DNA of 34,246 nt from UBA6100 sp049658145 (GCA_049658145.1 JBASOJ010000036.1:1-34246), one strand, 5' to 3'; shown: positions 14,068 through 22,820, numbered from the stretch's first letter. Notes: generated by a model not told the origin, from the sequence alone. Program-made: numbers and translations.

Positions 14068-14658
14068 CTACTCGGCAACCCATCCGTCGGGCAGCGCGCA
14101 CACCGGGGCCGATTCGCCGTCGTCGTTGAGCATGCCGATCTCGAACGCCTTGCGATTCTTGCCGAGCAGGTGCGCCTTCTTGGCCGGCACGCTCTTCACG
14201 ATGGCAGCATCGAGCGCAACCGGATCGCAGAAGCCGACCTCGCGCAGCATCTTGCCCACAAGCACGACGCTCGCGAGACCCTTGAGTCCGTTGTCCTCGG
14301 CGAGTTGCGTGGACGGCACCGGGAAGATGGTGATGTCGTCGCGCTCGGGCATGCGCGTGCACATCGTGGAGTCGATGATGACCTTGCCGCCCGGCACTAC
14401 CGAGTCGATGAACTTGTCGAGCGAGGGCTGGTTCATCGCCACGAGCACATCCGGCTCGAGCACGAGCGGGCTTCCGATGGGCTCGTCGGAGAGGCACACG
14501 CTGCAGTTGGCGGTGCCGCCGCGCATCTCCGGGCCGTAGGAGGGGAGCCACGACAGCTCACGGCCCTCGATGAGCCCCGCGTATGCGATGAGCTTGCCGG
14601 CGAAGAGGATGCCCTGACCGCCGAAGCCGGCCAGCAGGATGTTGAGCGGCTGTGCCAT
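14068..14658 (-). CDS. 2-oxoacid:ferredoxin oxidoreductase, gamma subunit
   Basis: This 196-residue protein has the gamma-subunit nucleotide-type motif GFGGQGILFAGKLIAYAG near residues 11-28, then SYGPEMRGGTANC. In the enzyme it contributes to CoA binding and the interface for the reversible oxidative decarboxylation of a 2-oxoacid to acyl-CoA with ferredoxin as electron acceptor. ATG 14658 overlaps the stop of the beta gene (ATGA). It is the last intact gene of the operon. Branched-chain (VorA-type naming) versus 2-oxoglutarate substrate cannot be settled from sequence alone. Confidence 0.92.
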   Translation of the reverse strand: MAQPLNILLAGFGGQGILFAGKLIAYAGLIEGRELSWLPSYGPEMRGGTANCSVCLSDEPIGSPLVLEPDVLVAMNQPSLDKFIDSVVPGGKVIIDSTMCTRMPERDDITIFPVPSTQLAEDNGLKGLASVVLVGKMLREVGFCDPVALDAAIVKSVPAKKAHLLGKNRKAFEIGMLNDDGESAPVCALPDGWVAE

Positions 14659-15491
14659 CACGCCTCGCCTCCTTCGGCGGGCGTGGCAGGTCCGGCTGCG
14701 AGATCCGCGGCGTGCGCCGCCGCAGCCTGGACCACGTTGGCGAAACCGGCCGCCTTCACGTCCTTGTACACGCCGAGCGGGTAGTACGGCAGCATGTTGT
14801 CGCGCATCCACTGGAGCGCATCGACCGGTGAGAGGCCCCAGTTGGTGGGACAGGTGGACACTACCTCGATGATGGTGAAGCCCGCCCCGTCGATCTGGTA
14901 CTCGAACGCCTTCTTGATGGCGCGCTTGGCCGCGCGCACGTTCTTGGGCGTGTCCACGGTCACGCGCTGGGCCAGCGCGACGCCGTCGAGCGTGGAGAGC
15001 ATCTCGACCACGCGGATGGGGAAGCCGGCTTCGGTCACGTCGCGCCCGTACGGGCTCGTCTGCGTGACCTGGCCCGGCAGCGACGTGGGGGCGAGCTGGC
15101 CGCCCGTCATCCCGTAGATGGCGTTGTTGATGAAGATGATGGTGATCTTCTCGCCGCGGGTGGCGGCGTGCACCGTCTCGGCCATGCCGATGGACGCGAG
15201 GTCGCCGTCACCCTGGTAGGTGAAGACGACGTTTTCCGGCATCGCGCGCTTGAGACCGGTGGCCACCGCCGGAGCACGGCCGTGGGCGGCCTGCACCATG
15301 TCGCAGGCGAAGAACTCGTACGCGAGCACCGAGCAGCCCACCGGCGCGACGCCGACCGTGGTGCCCTCGATACCGAGTTCGTCCAGCGTCTCGGCCACCA
15401 GGCGGTGCGTGATCCCATGCGTGCAACCGGGGCAGTAGGAGAACTGCGCGTCGGTGAGCGCGTGCGGGCGCTCGAAGATGATCTTGCTCAT
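14658..15491 (-). CDS. 2-oxoacid:ferredoxin oxidoreductase, beta (thiamine diphosphate) subunit
   Basis: This 277-residue subunit has YCPGCTHG near 19-26 and the thiamine-diphosphate/Mg motif GDGDLASIG...INNAIYGMTGGQ. A C-terminal Ala-rich tail follows. It binds the cofactor that attacks the 2-oxoacid and passes electrons to the iron-sulfur subunit. ATG 15491 overlaps the alpha stop and its own stop overlaps the gamma start, so alpha, beta and gamma are translationally coupled. Length and motifs are typical. Confidence 0.93.
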   Translation of the reverse strand: MSKIIFERPHALTDAQFSYCPGCTHGITHRLVAETLDELGIEGTTVGVAPVGCSVLAYEFFACDMVQAAHGRAPAVATGLKRAMPENVVFTYQGDGDLASIGMAETVHAATRGEKITIIFINNAIYGMTGGQLAPTSLPGQVTQTSPYGRDVTEAGFPIRVVEMLSTLDGVALAQRVTVDTPKNVRAAKRAIKKAFEYQIDGAGFTIIEVVSTCPTNWGLSPVDALQWMRDNMLPYYPLGVYKDVKAAGFANVVQAAAAHAADLAAGPATPAEGGEA

Positions 15492-16561
15492 CGGGCGCCT
15501 CCTTCCAGCGACTCCGCGAGGCGTTCGATGGCCTCGAGCGTCTCCGCCGGCGTGGGGATGATGCCCCCGGCACGGCCGTAGAACTCGACCGGCGTGCGAC
15601 CGCATACCACGAGACGCACATCGTCCACCATCTGGCCCATATTCATCTCGACGGTGAGGAACGCCTTGGCCCGGTCCGCCGCCGCGCTGATGATGTCGGC
15701 GGGGAACGGCCAGAGCGTGATCGGACGGATGAGACCGGCCTTGATGCCCTTCTCGCGCGCCTTGTTCACGGCGCTCCTCGCAATGCGGGAGCTGGCGCCG
15801 AAGGCCACGACAACGATGTCGGCATCCTCGGTACGGTACTCCTCGGCGAGCTGCTCCTTCGCCTTGATCACGTCGTACCGCTCGTAGCGCTCGATGTTCG
15901 TCTCCTCGAGCCGCTCGGGCTGAAGGTAGAGCGAGTTCACGACGTTGTGCGGGCGCTGCCCGTGGTGGCCGGTCACGGCCCATGGCTTCTCGGGGAACTC
16001 CGTCTTCGGCTCCGGCAGCACCACCGGTTCCATCATCTGACCGAGCATGCCGTCGGCGAGGATCATCACCGGCGTGCGGTACTCGTCGGCCAGATCGAAC
16101 GCCCGGAACACGTAGTCGGTCATCTCCTGCACCGTGGACGGCGCGAGAACGATCAGGTGGAAGTCGCCGTGGCCGGTGGCGCGGGTGGCCTGGAAGTAGT
16201 CCGACTGACTCGGCTGGATGCCGCCGAGGCCGGGGCCGCCGCGCTGCACGTTGATGATCACGCCCGGCAGGTCGGCGCCGGCCATGTAGCTGATGCCCTC
16301 GCCCTTGAGCGAGATGCCCGGCGAGCTGGAGGACGTCATCGCACGCTTCCCCGCAGCCGAGGCGCCGTACACCATGTTGATGGCCGCGATCTCGCTCTCG
16401 GCCTGCAGATAGACGCCGCCTTCCTTGCCCATGCGTTTGGCCATGTAGGCGGCAAGCTCGGTCTGCGGCGTGATGGGATAGCCGAAGAAGAAACGGCATC
16501 CTGCCCGGATGGCAGCCTCGGCCAGCGCCTCGTTGCCCTTCATGAGGACTTTCTCGGTCAT
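15488..16561 (-). CDS. 2-oxoacid:ferredoxin oxidoreductase, alpha subunit (VorB-like)
   Basis: This 357-residue subunit has the N-terminal pyrimidine-binding domain with GYPITPQTELA, the AESEIAAINMVYGAS stretch and TSSSSPGISLKGEG. This set is usual in VorB-type (3-methyl-2-oxobutanoate) and KorA-type enzymes. A transketolase-C-like domain with AFGASSRIARSAV follows. In anaerobes the enzyme links amino-acid or fatty-acid metabolism to ferredoxin. ATG 16561 lies 7 bp after the ferredoxin-type gene stop. The four-gene order Fe-S, alpha, beta, gamma is common in anaerobes. Confidence 0.93.
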   Translation of the reverse strand: MTEKVLMKGNEALAEAAIRAGCRFFFGYPITPQTELAAYMAKRMGKEGGVYLQAESEIAAINMVYGASAAGKRAMTSSSSPGISLKGEGISYMAGADLPGVIINVQRGGPGLGGIQPSQSDYFQATRATGHGDFHLIVLAPSTVQEMTDYVFRAFDLADEYRTPVMILADGMLGQMMEPVVLPEPKTEFPEKPWAVTGHHGQRPHNVVNSLYLQPERLEETNIERYERYDVIKAKEQLAEEYRTEDADIVVVAFGASSRIARSAVNKAREKGIKAGLIRPITLWPFPADIISAAADRAKAFLTVEMNMGQMVDDVRLVVCGRTPVEFYGRAGGIIPTPAETLEAIERLAESLEGGAR

Positions 16562-16568
16562 TGAGCGC

Positions 16569-16775
16569 CTACCTTTCGACCGTGATGGCCACGTCGGGGC
16601 ACATGATCGCGCACGACGCGCAGCCGGTGCACAACGACTCGTCGGTCAACATCGCGGGGTGGTACCCCTTGTCGGTGATCGTGTCGGGGTCGAGCACGAT
16701 GCACGTGCTCGGGCAGACGTCCACGCACAGGCCGCAGCCCTTGCAGTAGCGTCCGTCCACGATGATCCGTGCCAT
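16569..16775 (-). CDS. 2-oxoacid:ferredoxin oxidoreductase, delta subunit (2x[4Fe-4S] ferredoxin-like)
   Basis: This 68-residue protein has two CxxCxxCxxxCP cluster motifs: CKGCGLCVDVCP near 11-22 and CTGCASCAIMCP near 49-60. It carries electrons from the thiamine subunit to external ferredoxin. ATG 16775 has GAGGAGG 10 bp upstream; the longer reading frame upstream is a shadow of the ATPase gene. It is the first gene of the oxidoreductase operon. Confidence 0.94.
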   Translation of the reverse strand: MARIIVDGRYCKGCGLCVDVCPSTCIVLDPDTITDKGYHPAMLTDESLCTGCASCAIMCPDVAITVER

Positions 16776-16800
16776 GAGCGGATGACCTCCTCGTGCTGAC

Positions 16801-16816
16801 GGGAGCCCGGGCTCCC
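16801..16816. repeat. 16-bp perfect palindrome between the ATPase and oxidoreductase genes
   Basis: GGGAGCCCGGGCTCCC is a perfect palindrome, and a second imperfect hairpin (GGGTG...CACCC, 16819-16841) lies beside it. Sitting in the 64-bp gap of a same-strand gene run, they could form an mRNA-processing or attenuating structure, or bind a dimeric regulator. Confidence 0.35.
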
Positions 16817-16839
16817 GGGGTGCTGGCATGCCCGACACC

Positions 16840-17541
16840 CTACGAGGCTTCCTCCCAGGGTGTGCGGACGTGAATCCCGATAGGATACGCGTTTTCGACG
16901 TGGGTCGCAGCACCGGGCTCGGGTGAGAACTCCCCTGCGAGGCGCGTGGGCACGGTGGTGAACCGCAGCGGCAGGCCGAGCAACGCGGCGGTCTCGCGCC
17001 CGAAGTCGAGCGAGTCGAGCACCGTGGCCGCGGTGGTCTCATCGCGCAGATGCGAGTTGTTGACCACGCCCGTGGCTTTGAGGTGCGAGGCGTGCTCGAT
17101 CTCCGCGAGCAACTGCGCCGCCTCGTGCGGGGTGCCCGTGAGATTGCGGTAGCGGTTGATCACGTACAGCATCTCGTGGTCGATAGCCGATATCTCCTTG
17201 GCGTACCGGCCGAGCGCGGTGGCACCCACGTCGTCACCACCTGCATCGAAGATGACCGCGCCGCTGGTGTCGAACGCGGCGCCCACCTCGGCCGAGAGCG
17301 ACGGGGTATCGAGCGTGGTGCCGGCGAACGTGGGCGAGATCACGCGCACCCCATGCTCGGCGAGCATCGCCGTGTAGTCCGACGATCGGAAGTACGGGTT
17401 CACCACGTCGAGGTCCACGAGGAGCACCTCGTCGTAGCTCGCCGCGAGGTCGAGCGCGAGGTTGATGGAAAGGTTCGTCTTGCCGCAGCCGTAGTGGCCG
17501 GTTACCACGGTGAAGCGACCTATGTCGCGGGAATCGAACAC
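16840..17541 (-). CDS. P-loop ATPase of the ParA/MinD-CobQ type linked to the oxidoreductase
   Basis: This 233-residue protein has Walker A GHYGCGKT at 15-22, a ParA-like strand LLVDLDVVNPYFRSSDY and a Walker-B-like VIFDAGGDDVGA. Such ATPases are frequently encoded beside ferredoxin-dependent oxidoreductases in anaerobes, where they may help assemble or load a cofactor, but their role is not established. GTG 17541 is preceded by GAGGAG at a 6-bp spacing. It lies 64 bp upstream of the delta gene on the same strand and divergent from hsdM; the 96-bp gap must hold promoters for both. Confidence 0.85.
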   Translation of the reverse strand: MFDSRDIGRFTVVTGHYGCGKTNLSINLALDLAASYDEVLLVDLDVVNPYFRSSDYTAMLAEHGVRVISPTFAGTTLDTPSLSAEVGAAFDTSGAVIFDAGGDDVGATALGRYAKEISAIDHEMLYVINRYRNLTGTPHEAAQLLAEIEHASHLKATGVVNNSHLRDETTAATVLDSLDFGRETAALLGLPLRFTTVPTRLAGEFSPEPGAATHVENAYPIGIHVRTPWEEAS

Positions 17542-17637
17542 GCAGTGCTCCTCGGGAGGTCGACCGTCCTATGTCATACCCGTGATTGTAGAATGGCAGG
17601 AGTGCCCATACCCGTCACGCGGAGAAGAGACGCCCAC

Positions 17638-19206
17638 ATGGCTCCAACCACGAGGGAAGCGCAGCGAGCCGAGCTCCACAAGACGATATGGCGGATCGCG
17701 AACGACTTGCGCGGGTCCGTGGACGGCTGGGACTTCAAGACCTACGTGCTGGGCATCCTCTTCTACCGCTTCATCTCCGAGAACCTCACCGCCTACCTCA
17801 ACGCCGCCGAACGCGAGGCGGGTCAGCCTGACTTCGACTACACCAAGCTCGCGGATGTGGATGCCGAGTTCGCGCGAGACGAGGTCGTTGCCGAGAAGGG
17901 CTTCTACATCCTGCCGAGCGAGCTCTTCGCCAACGTGCGCGCACGGGCAGCGGCCGACGAGAACCTGAACGAGACGCTCGAGCGGGCATTCCGCAACATC
18001 GAGGGCTCGGCGGTGGGGGCTGAGAGCGAGGACGACCTCAAAGGCCTCTTCGACGACCTCGACGTGAACAGCGCCAAGCTCGGCCCCACGGTCGCCAAGC
18101 GCAACGAGAAGCTGGTGAAGCTGCTCGACGCGATCGGCGACCTCGATCTGGGCCACTTCGAGGACCACACCATCGACGCGTTCGGAGACGCGTACGAGTA
18201 CCTCATGCAGATGTACGCGTCGAGTGCGGGCAAGTCGGGCGGCGAGTACTACACGCCGCAGGAGGTGAGCGAGCTGCTCGCGCGCATCACGGTGGTGGGC
18301 AAGACCGAGGTGAACAAGGTCTACGACCCGGCGTGCGGCTCCGGCTCACTCCTGCTCAAGTTCGCGAAGGTGCTAGGCAAGGAGAACGTCCACCAGGGCT
18401 TCTTCGGCCAGGAGATCAACCTCACCACGTACAACCTCGCGCGCATCAACATGTTCCTGCACGACGTGAACTACGAGCAGTTCGACCTCGCGCACGGCGA
18501 CACGCTGCTCGATCCGGCGCATTGGGACGACGAGCCGTTCGAGGCGATCGTCTCCAACCCGCCGTACTCGATCCACTGGGACGGCGACGCCAACCCGCTG
18601 CTCATCAACGACCCGCGGTTCGCGCCCGCCGGCGTGCTGGCGCCAAAGTCGAAGGCCGACCTCGCCTTCACGATGCACATCCTGAGCTGGCTCGCGGTCA
18701 ACGGCACCGCTGCGATCGTCGAGTTCCCTGGCGTGCTCTACCGCGGCGGTGCCGAGCGCAAGATCCGCAAGTACCTCATCGACAACAACTACGTGGACAC
18801 GGTCATCCAGCTGCCGCCGGACCTGTTCTTTGGCACCACGATCGCCACGTGCATCATCGTGCTCAAGAAGTCCAAGACCGACAACGCGACGCTCTTCATC
18901 GACGCGTCTGCCGAGTTCGTCCGCGGCGGCAACAAGAACAAGCTTACCGAGGAGAACCAGCAGAAGATCATCGATGCGTTCGCCGCTCGCCAGGACGTGG
19001 AGCACTTCGCCCGGCTGGTCCCCAACTCTGAGATCGCCGAGAACGAGTACAACATCGCGGTGAGTTCGTATGTGGAGCAGGAGGACACGCGCGAGGAGGT
19101 CGACATCACTGCGCTCAATGCCGAGATCGCGCGGATCGTCGCGCGGCAGGCCGAGCTACGCGCGCAGATCGATGAGATCGTCGCGGACTTGGAGGGGGAG
19201 GCGTGA
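17638..19206 (+). CDS. hsdM: Type I restriction-modification system, methyltransferase subunit HsdM
   Basis: This 522-residue N6-adenine methyltransferase has an N-terminal HsdM helical domain (about 10-150), AdoMet motif I DPACGSGSLLLK (from Asp230), catalytic motif IV SNPPYS (Asn307) and a C-terminal coiled region that binds HsdS. With HsdS it methylates the host target. ATG 17638 is chosen because GGAGAAGAGA lies just upstream; another in-frame ATG at 17593 is possible. It overlaps hsdS by 4 bp. A TAGAAT at 17589-17594 could be a -10, without a clear -35. The family match is unambiguous. Confidence 0.96.
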   Translation: MAPTTREAQRAELHKTIWRIANDLRGSVDGWDFKTYVLGILFYRFISENLTAYLNAAEREAGQPDFDYTKLADVDAEFARDEVVAEKGFYILPSELFANVRARAAADENLNETLERAFRNIEGSAVGAESEDDLKGLFDDLDVNSAKLGPTVAKRNEKLVKLLDAIGDLDLGHFEDHTIDAFGDAYEYLMQMYASSAGKSGGEYYTPQEVSELLARITVVGKTEVNKVYDPACGSGSLLLKFAKVLGKENVHQGFFGQEINLTTYNLARINMFLHDVNYEQFDLAHGDTLLDPAHWDDEPFEAIVSNPPYSIHWDGDANPLLINDPRFAPAGVLAPKSKADLAFTMHILSWLAVNGTAAIVEFPGVLYRGGAERKIRKYLIDNNYVDTVIQLPPDLFFGTTIATCIIVLKKSKTDNATLFIDASAEFVRGGNKNKLTEENQQKIIDAFAARQDVEHFARLVPNSEIAENEYNIAVSSYVEQEDTREEVDITALNAEIARIVARQAELRAQIDEIVADLEGEA

Positions 19207-20426
19207 GCCGCATCGACGAGTTGATTGCGGAGCTGTGCCCGGATGGGGTGCCATACAGGCCGCTCGGTGAAGTCGGGAGCTTCACTCGAGGCACCGGCAT
19301 GCAGAAGAAGGACCTGACGGATTCCGGAGTGCCAGCCATTCATTACGGCCAGATACACACCCGCTACGGAATCTGGACGACCGAGGCCAAGTCATTCGTT
19401 GCTCCGGAGTTCGCCAGCCGACTCCGGACGGCAGAACCCGGAGACTTGGCCATCGCGACCACGAGCGGGGACGATGATGCGGTCGGCAAGGCGGTCGCAT
19501 GGCTTGGTCAAGTGCCTGCTGCAGTCAGCGGCGATGCCTACGTCTATCGCCACTCTCTCGAACCGAAGTACGTTGCGTACTTCTTCCAGTGTGAGCAGTT
19601 CCAGGAGCAGAAGAAGCGCTGGATCACAGGCACCAAGGTGCGACGTGTCTCAGGTGACAGCCTTGCAAAGATCATGATCCCAGTCCCACCGCTCGAGGTG
19701 CAGCGGGAGATCGTGCGAATACTGGACACGTTCACAGAGCTGGAAGCGGAGCTGGAAGCGGAGCTGGAAGCTCGGCAGCGCCAGTATGCCCACTACTGGG
19801 ATTCACTGCTGACGCCGAGAGCTGGCTGGCGCAAGATGACCGTCGGCCAGATAGCCGACATCTTCGATGGGCCGCACGCAACCCCGAAGAAGACCATCGC
19901 GGGGCCCTGGTACCTCAGCATTTCGTCACTGCGCGATGGGCGTTTCGATCTCACCGAGTCTGCGCACCTCGGGGAGGACGAGTTTGCCGCATGGACGAGT
20001 CGCGTCGCACCTCGTCCCGGTGACACGCTGTTCTCCTACGAGACTCGAGTTGGCCAGGCAGCCTACTGGGACAGGGATGAGCCGGCTGCACTCGGGCGCC
20101 GGATGGGTCTGCTGCGCCCGCGGGAATCGATGGTCGACCCAAGGTTTCTAACGCTCGCCTTCCTCGGACCGCAGTTCCAGGCATTGGTCCGGACGAAAAC
20201 TGTTCATGGCGCAACCGTCAATCGAATCCCTATCGCCAATATGGCCATGTGGGAAATGTCGATTCCTCCCCTCGACGAGCAAGCCCGCATCGTCTGCATC
20301 CTCGACAAGTTCGACGCCCTCGTGAACGACCTCAGCATCGGCCTTCCAGCGGAACTCGCCGCCCGCCGCAAGCAGTACGAGCACTACCGGGACAGACTGC
20401 TGACCTTCAAGGAGGCCGCCGCATGA
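19203..20426 (+). CDS. hsdS: Type I restriction-modification system, specificity subunit HsdS
   Basis: This 407-residue protein has two target-recognition domains (about 15-165 and 205-360), each followed by a conserved helix. The central one reads ILDTFTELEAELEAELEARQ and the distal one ILDKFDALVNDL...AARRKQYEHYRDRLL. Each domain reads half of a split DNA target, and the helices set the distance between halves. The central linker contains three ELEA units encoded by 12-bp repeats, like the TAEL repeats of EcoR124I. The start is GTG 19203, overlapping the hsdM stop; its stop overlaps the GIY-YIG gene start. The target sequence cannot be read from the protein. Confidence 0.95.
   Translation: MSRIDELIAELCPDGVPYRPLGEVGSFTRGTGMQKKDLTDSGVPAIHYGQIHTRYGIWTTEAKSFVAPEFASRLRTAEPGDLAIATTSGDDDAVGKAVAWLGQVPAAVSGDAYVYRHSLEPKYVAYFFQCEQFQEQKKRWITGTKVRRVSGDSLAKIMIPVPPLEVQREIVRILDTFTELEAELEAELEARQRQYAHYWDSLLTPRAGWRKMTVGQIADIFDGPHATPKKTIAGPWYLSISSLRDGRFDLTESAHLGEDEFAAWTSRVAPRPGDTLFSYETRVGQAAYWDRDEPAALGRRMGLLRPRESMVDPRFLTLAFLGPQFQALVRTKTVHGATVNRIPIANMAMWEMSIPPLDEQARIVCILDKFDALVNDLSIGLPAELAARRKQYEHYRDRLLTFKEAAA
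19737..19772 (+). repeat. Triple 12-bp tandem repeat in the hsdS spacer region
   Basis: GAGCTGGAAGCG occurs at 19737-19748 and 19749-19760, and a third copy at 19761-19772 differs only in its last base. It is in frame and encodes ELEA three times in the central linker. Gain or loss of a unit keeps the frame and would lengthen or shorten the linker. Confidence 0.92.
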
Positions 20427-21319
20427 CCGGTAAGCACATCGAGATCTTCCTCGTCGAAGGCGTCCCGGGCGGGATCACCACCGCCGAGATCGCCGGCTGG
20501 ACCGGTCACGTCCTCGCTGGGCCGCGCTCCGACCTCGGCGACATCCTCAAGCGCCCCGAGGCCAAGCGCAACGGCGCCTACTTCCTCCTCGGCGACGGCG
20601 AAGAGGCCCTGGGCGGCGTGCGCTGCTACATCGGGCGCACCGAGGACTTCATCAACCGGTTTCGGGACCACTCGGCCAAGAAGGAGTTCTGGGACCGGGT
20701 CGTACTGATCACCTCAAAGGACGATTCGTTCACCGAGGGCCACTGGGGCTACCTGGAGTGGCGGCTGGTGGAGCTCGCCAGGCAGGCTGCGCGCGTGACG
20801 CTGGCCAACGGCAACGACCCGCGGGGCCGCAAGCTCTCCGAGGCGCAGGCCTCGGACATGGAAGCCTTTCTGGACCAGCTGCAGATCGTCCTGCCGGTAC
20901 TCGGCGTGAATGCCATTCGCGTCCGCAAAGCAGTCGCGGCATCGGCGACCGTCACGGTGGATTCGCCGGTGTTCACCCTCACCAATAAGAAGCACAAGGT
21001 CGAGGCCCGGGCACAGCAGATCGGCGACGAGTTCACGATGCTCGAAGGTTCACAGGTGGTCGCCACATGGGCGGGCACCGGCAAGGCCGACAGCACTGAG
21101 CGCGCGTATGCGTCCTATCGCGCGCAGCATCGCAAGCTCGTCGCGGACGGCTCCATCGAGGTCCGGGGCGACGTGGGCATCCTTACGCGGGATGTGCCGT
21201 TCGGCTCGCCCTCAACGGCGGCAGCAGTCGCCCTCGGCCGATCGAGCAACGGCCGCCTCGAGTGGAAGTGCGACGACGGGACCTCCTACGGCGACTGGGA
21301 GAACCGCGGGGTGGAGTGA
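20423..21319 (+). CDS. GIY-YIG nuclease-domain protein (DUF4357-type C-terminus), hsd-linked
   Basis: This 298-residue protein has a GIY-YIG-like core: GAYFLL at 51-56 in place of GIY, CYIGRT at 68-73, Arg79/Arg81 and Glu in YLEWRLVEL near 112. The C-terminal part from about 210 ends with EWKCDDGTSYGDWE, as I recall from DUF4357 proteins that often accompany this nuclease domain. ATG 20423 has AAGGAGG upstream and overlaps the hsdS stop (ATGA), so it is part of the hsdMS operon. It might act as an accessory nuclease of the defence system. Activity is likely but the substrate is unknown. Confidence 0.8.
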   Translation: MTGKHIEIFLVEGVPGGITTAEIAGWTGHVLAGPRSDLGDILKRPEAKRNGAYFLLGDGEEALGGVRCYIGRTEDFINRFRDHSAKKEFWDRVVLITSKDDSFTEGHWGYLEWRLVELARQAARVTLANGNDPRGRKLSEAQASDMEAFLDQLQIVLPVLGVNAIRVRKAVAASATVTVDSPVFTLTNKKHKVEARAQQIGDEFTMLEGSQVVATWAGTGKADSTERAYASYRAQHRKLVADGSIEVRGDVGILTRDVPFGSPSTAAAVALGRSSNGRLEWKCDDGTSYGDWENRGVE

Positions 21320-21336
21320 GGGAGGCACGATATATG

Positions 21337-21364
21337 CCTCGGAGAATGTCTACAACTTCCGAGG
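21337..21364. terminator. Possible bidirectional hairpin between convergent genes
   Basis: CCTCGGA (21337-21343) pairs perfectly with TCCGAGG (21358-21364) across a 14-base loop. It sits in the 48-bp gap between the convergent GIY-YIG and HigA-IrrE genes. No T tract follows on either side, so the call is weak. Confidence 0.35.
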
Positions 21365-21367
21365 AAT

Positions 21368-22474
21368 CTATCGGCCGATAGGCCGCTCCCTCTGGGCAGC
21401 CCAGTCCAACTTGGTCTTATGGTCGTTCATCCAGTTGTACGGGATGACTCGGTCGCGCTGTAGCCTTCCCACGACGATGCTGGGAGCAATCCCGATTCGC
21501 TCCGCAAAGGCGACGACCTCGGTCTTTGACGGTCGCCCTCCGGACACGAAGGCCCGATACTCTTCGGCCGGGATCAGCAGGTCGCCCGCGAACTCACTCA
21601 TCTTCTGCTCTGTTTCGGAGTTCCCGTCCAGATCGCTGATCCGCGAGCGGCTCCGGTCCAAGAGCAGATGGGCCGCCTCATGGAAGAGGCTGAACCACAC
21701 CTGGTCGTCAGTCCTGTAGAACGAGCCGAGCTGGATGACCGCTCGCGTCCTGCCCGTCCACCAGCTGGCCGCGTGGTAGCGCGTCTTCGGCAGGTCCGGA
21801 ACGAACACGACGGCGACCCCGGCCGCCGCGCAGCGGCTCACCACCAGCGGTTGCCATTCACGCGGAAGAAGTCGCGTTGCATGCCTGAGTTCATCGAGAA
21901 CCGAGCGAAATCGCCCCTCGTCATAGGGGGCCGTCTCAATCAGCTCGGCCTCTCGCTCGCCGGCTCGAAGCCACGCTGTGATTGCTGGGATGTCTGGGGT
22001 GTACGCGGTGCTCATGCGTGCAGCGAGTCTCTTCTCGGCCGACCAGTAGTCCCGGTAGGCATCGATCGACGAGACTCCGAAGAAAGAGAGGAGTTCTTCT
22101 GCCTGCTCGGCGGTGGTCGCCTCACGCGCGATCAGCCCCTTGTCTGCCATGTCCTTGACCGGGAACGAGCGAACCCACTCGGCTTGTTCCTCAGATGCCG
22201 CCAGCCGCGCTTTTTGCGCCAGGAGTCCGCGGTAGGTGGCCTCCGCTCGGTTCCAGAAGGTGGCGGACACGCCCAGAACCCGCTCGAGTTCGATTGCCGT
22301 TTCGTATGTGAGCGACGCCTTACCGTTGATGAGCTGGCTGACGAACTTCTCACTCCTGCCCAGACGCGTGGCAAAGTCCACTTGGGAGATTGCGCGCTCT
22401 TCGAGGATCTCCCGGATGGTCTCGCCGGGGGAAACCGGAGCGTCCGGCACCCACGGGCGACAGTCAATCGCCAT
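21368..22474 (-). CDS. HigA-type XRE antitoxin fused to an ImmA/IrrE metalloprotease domain
   Basis: This 368-residue protein starts with an XRE helix-turn-helix of HigA type (about 15-75, with SQVDFATRLGRSEKFVSQLI) and ends with an ImmA/IrrE-type zinc peptidase domain carrying HEAAH at 265-269 and a later Glu-rich helix. The fused form is known from HigA-like and COG2856 regulators. The XRE part should bind the tandem operators upstream of the toxin gene, and the protease may cleave a repressor or the protein itself. ATG 22474 has GGAGG upstream; it overlaps the toxin gene by 11 bp. It lies opposite to, and between, hsdS and hsdR. Confidence 0.88.
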   Translation of the reverse strand: MAIDCRPWVPDAPVSPGETIREILEERAISQVDFATRLGRSEKFVSQLINGKASLTYETAIELERVLGVSATFWNRAEATYRGLLAQKARLAASEEQAEWVRSFPVKDMADKGLIAREATTAEQAEELLSFFGVSSIDAYRDYWSAEKRLAARMSTAYTPDIPAITAWLRAGEREAELIETAPYDEGRFRSVLDELRHATRLLPREWQPLVVSRCAAAGVAVVFVPDLPKTRYHAASWWTGRTRAVIQLGSFYRTDDQVWFSLFHEAAHLLLDRSRSRISDLDGNSETEQKMSEFAGDLLIPAEEYRAFVSGGRPSKTEVVAFAERIGIAPSIVVGRLQRDRVIPYNWMNDHKTKLDWAAQRERPIGR

Positions 22475-22802
22475 GGTAGTCCTCCACTTCCAAGATCGTG
22501 ATCGCCTCGACTTTGCTCCAGTCGAGTCCGCCGTCATCCTTCTGTGGCGGCGGCTGCTCCGTAGGCTTGAAGATGAGGCGGTGGTTCTTCGTCACATCGA
22601 CTGCCAGCTGTCCTTGACGATCGCCGCGGAGTTCATGGCATCGACCAGGGAGGCCGCGCATGTCTTCGAGCCGTTCGACCTCGTAGAGCTGGGTGAGCCG
22701 GGTATTCAGCTTGTTCGCCCTCTCGGCACCGAACACCCTGACCCGTGCCTCGTGCGAGGCCATGGAGGCTCCGAGCTTCCTCTTTGCGAAGATGATCTCC
22801 AC
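22464..22802 (-). CDS. higB: HigB/RelE-family toxin
   Basis: This 112-residue protein has the RelE/HigB fold signature: KLNTRLTQLYEVERLEDM, then GRCHELRGDRQGQLAVDV and NHRLIFKP, ending with an acidic EAITILEVEDYHGD. Family members cut mRNA on the ribosome. It is encoded upstream of its antitoxin, the HigBA order. GTG 22802 is chosen because the family begins with the strand EIIF at this place and GGAG lies just upstream; an earlier ATG at 22841 lies inside the operator. Expression is presumably autoregulated by the fused antitoxin. Confidence 0.83.
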   Translation of the reverse strand: MEIIFAKRKLGASMASHEARVRVFGAERANKLNTRLTQLYEVERLEDMRGLPGRCHELRGDRQGQLAVDVTKNHRLIFKPTEQPPPQKDDGGLDWSKVEAITILEVEDYHGD

Positions 22803-22820
22803 GTAACTCCACGCCGCCAG

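Noticed and set aside
21369..21380. TATCGGCCGATA palindrome as a regulatory site
   Set aside because: It lies in the last codons of the HigA-IrrE gene and is explained by coding sequence.
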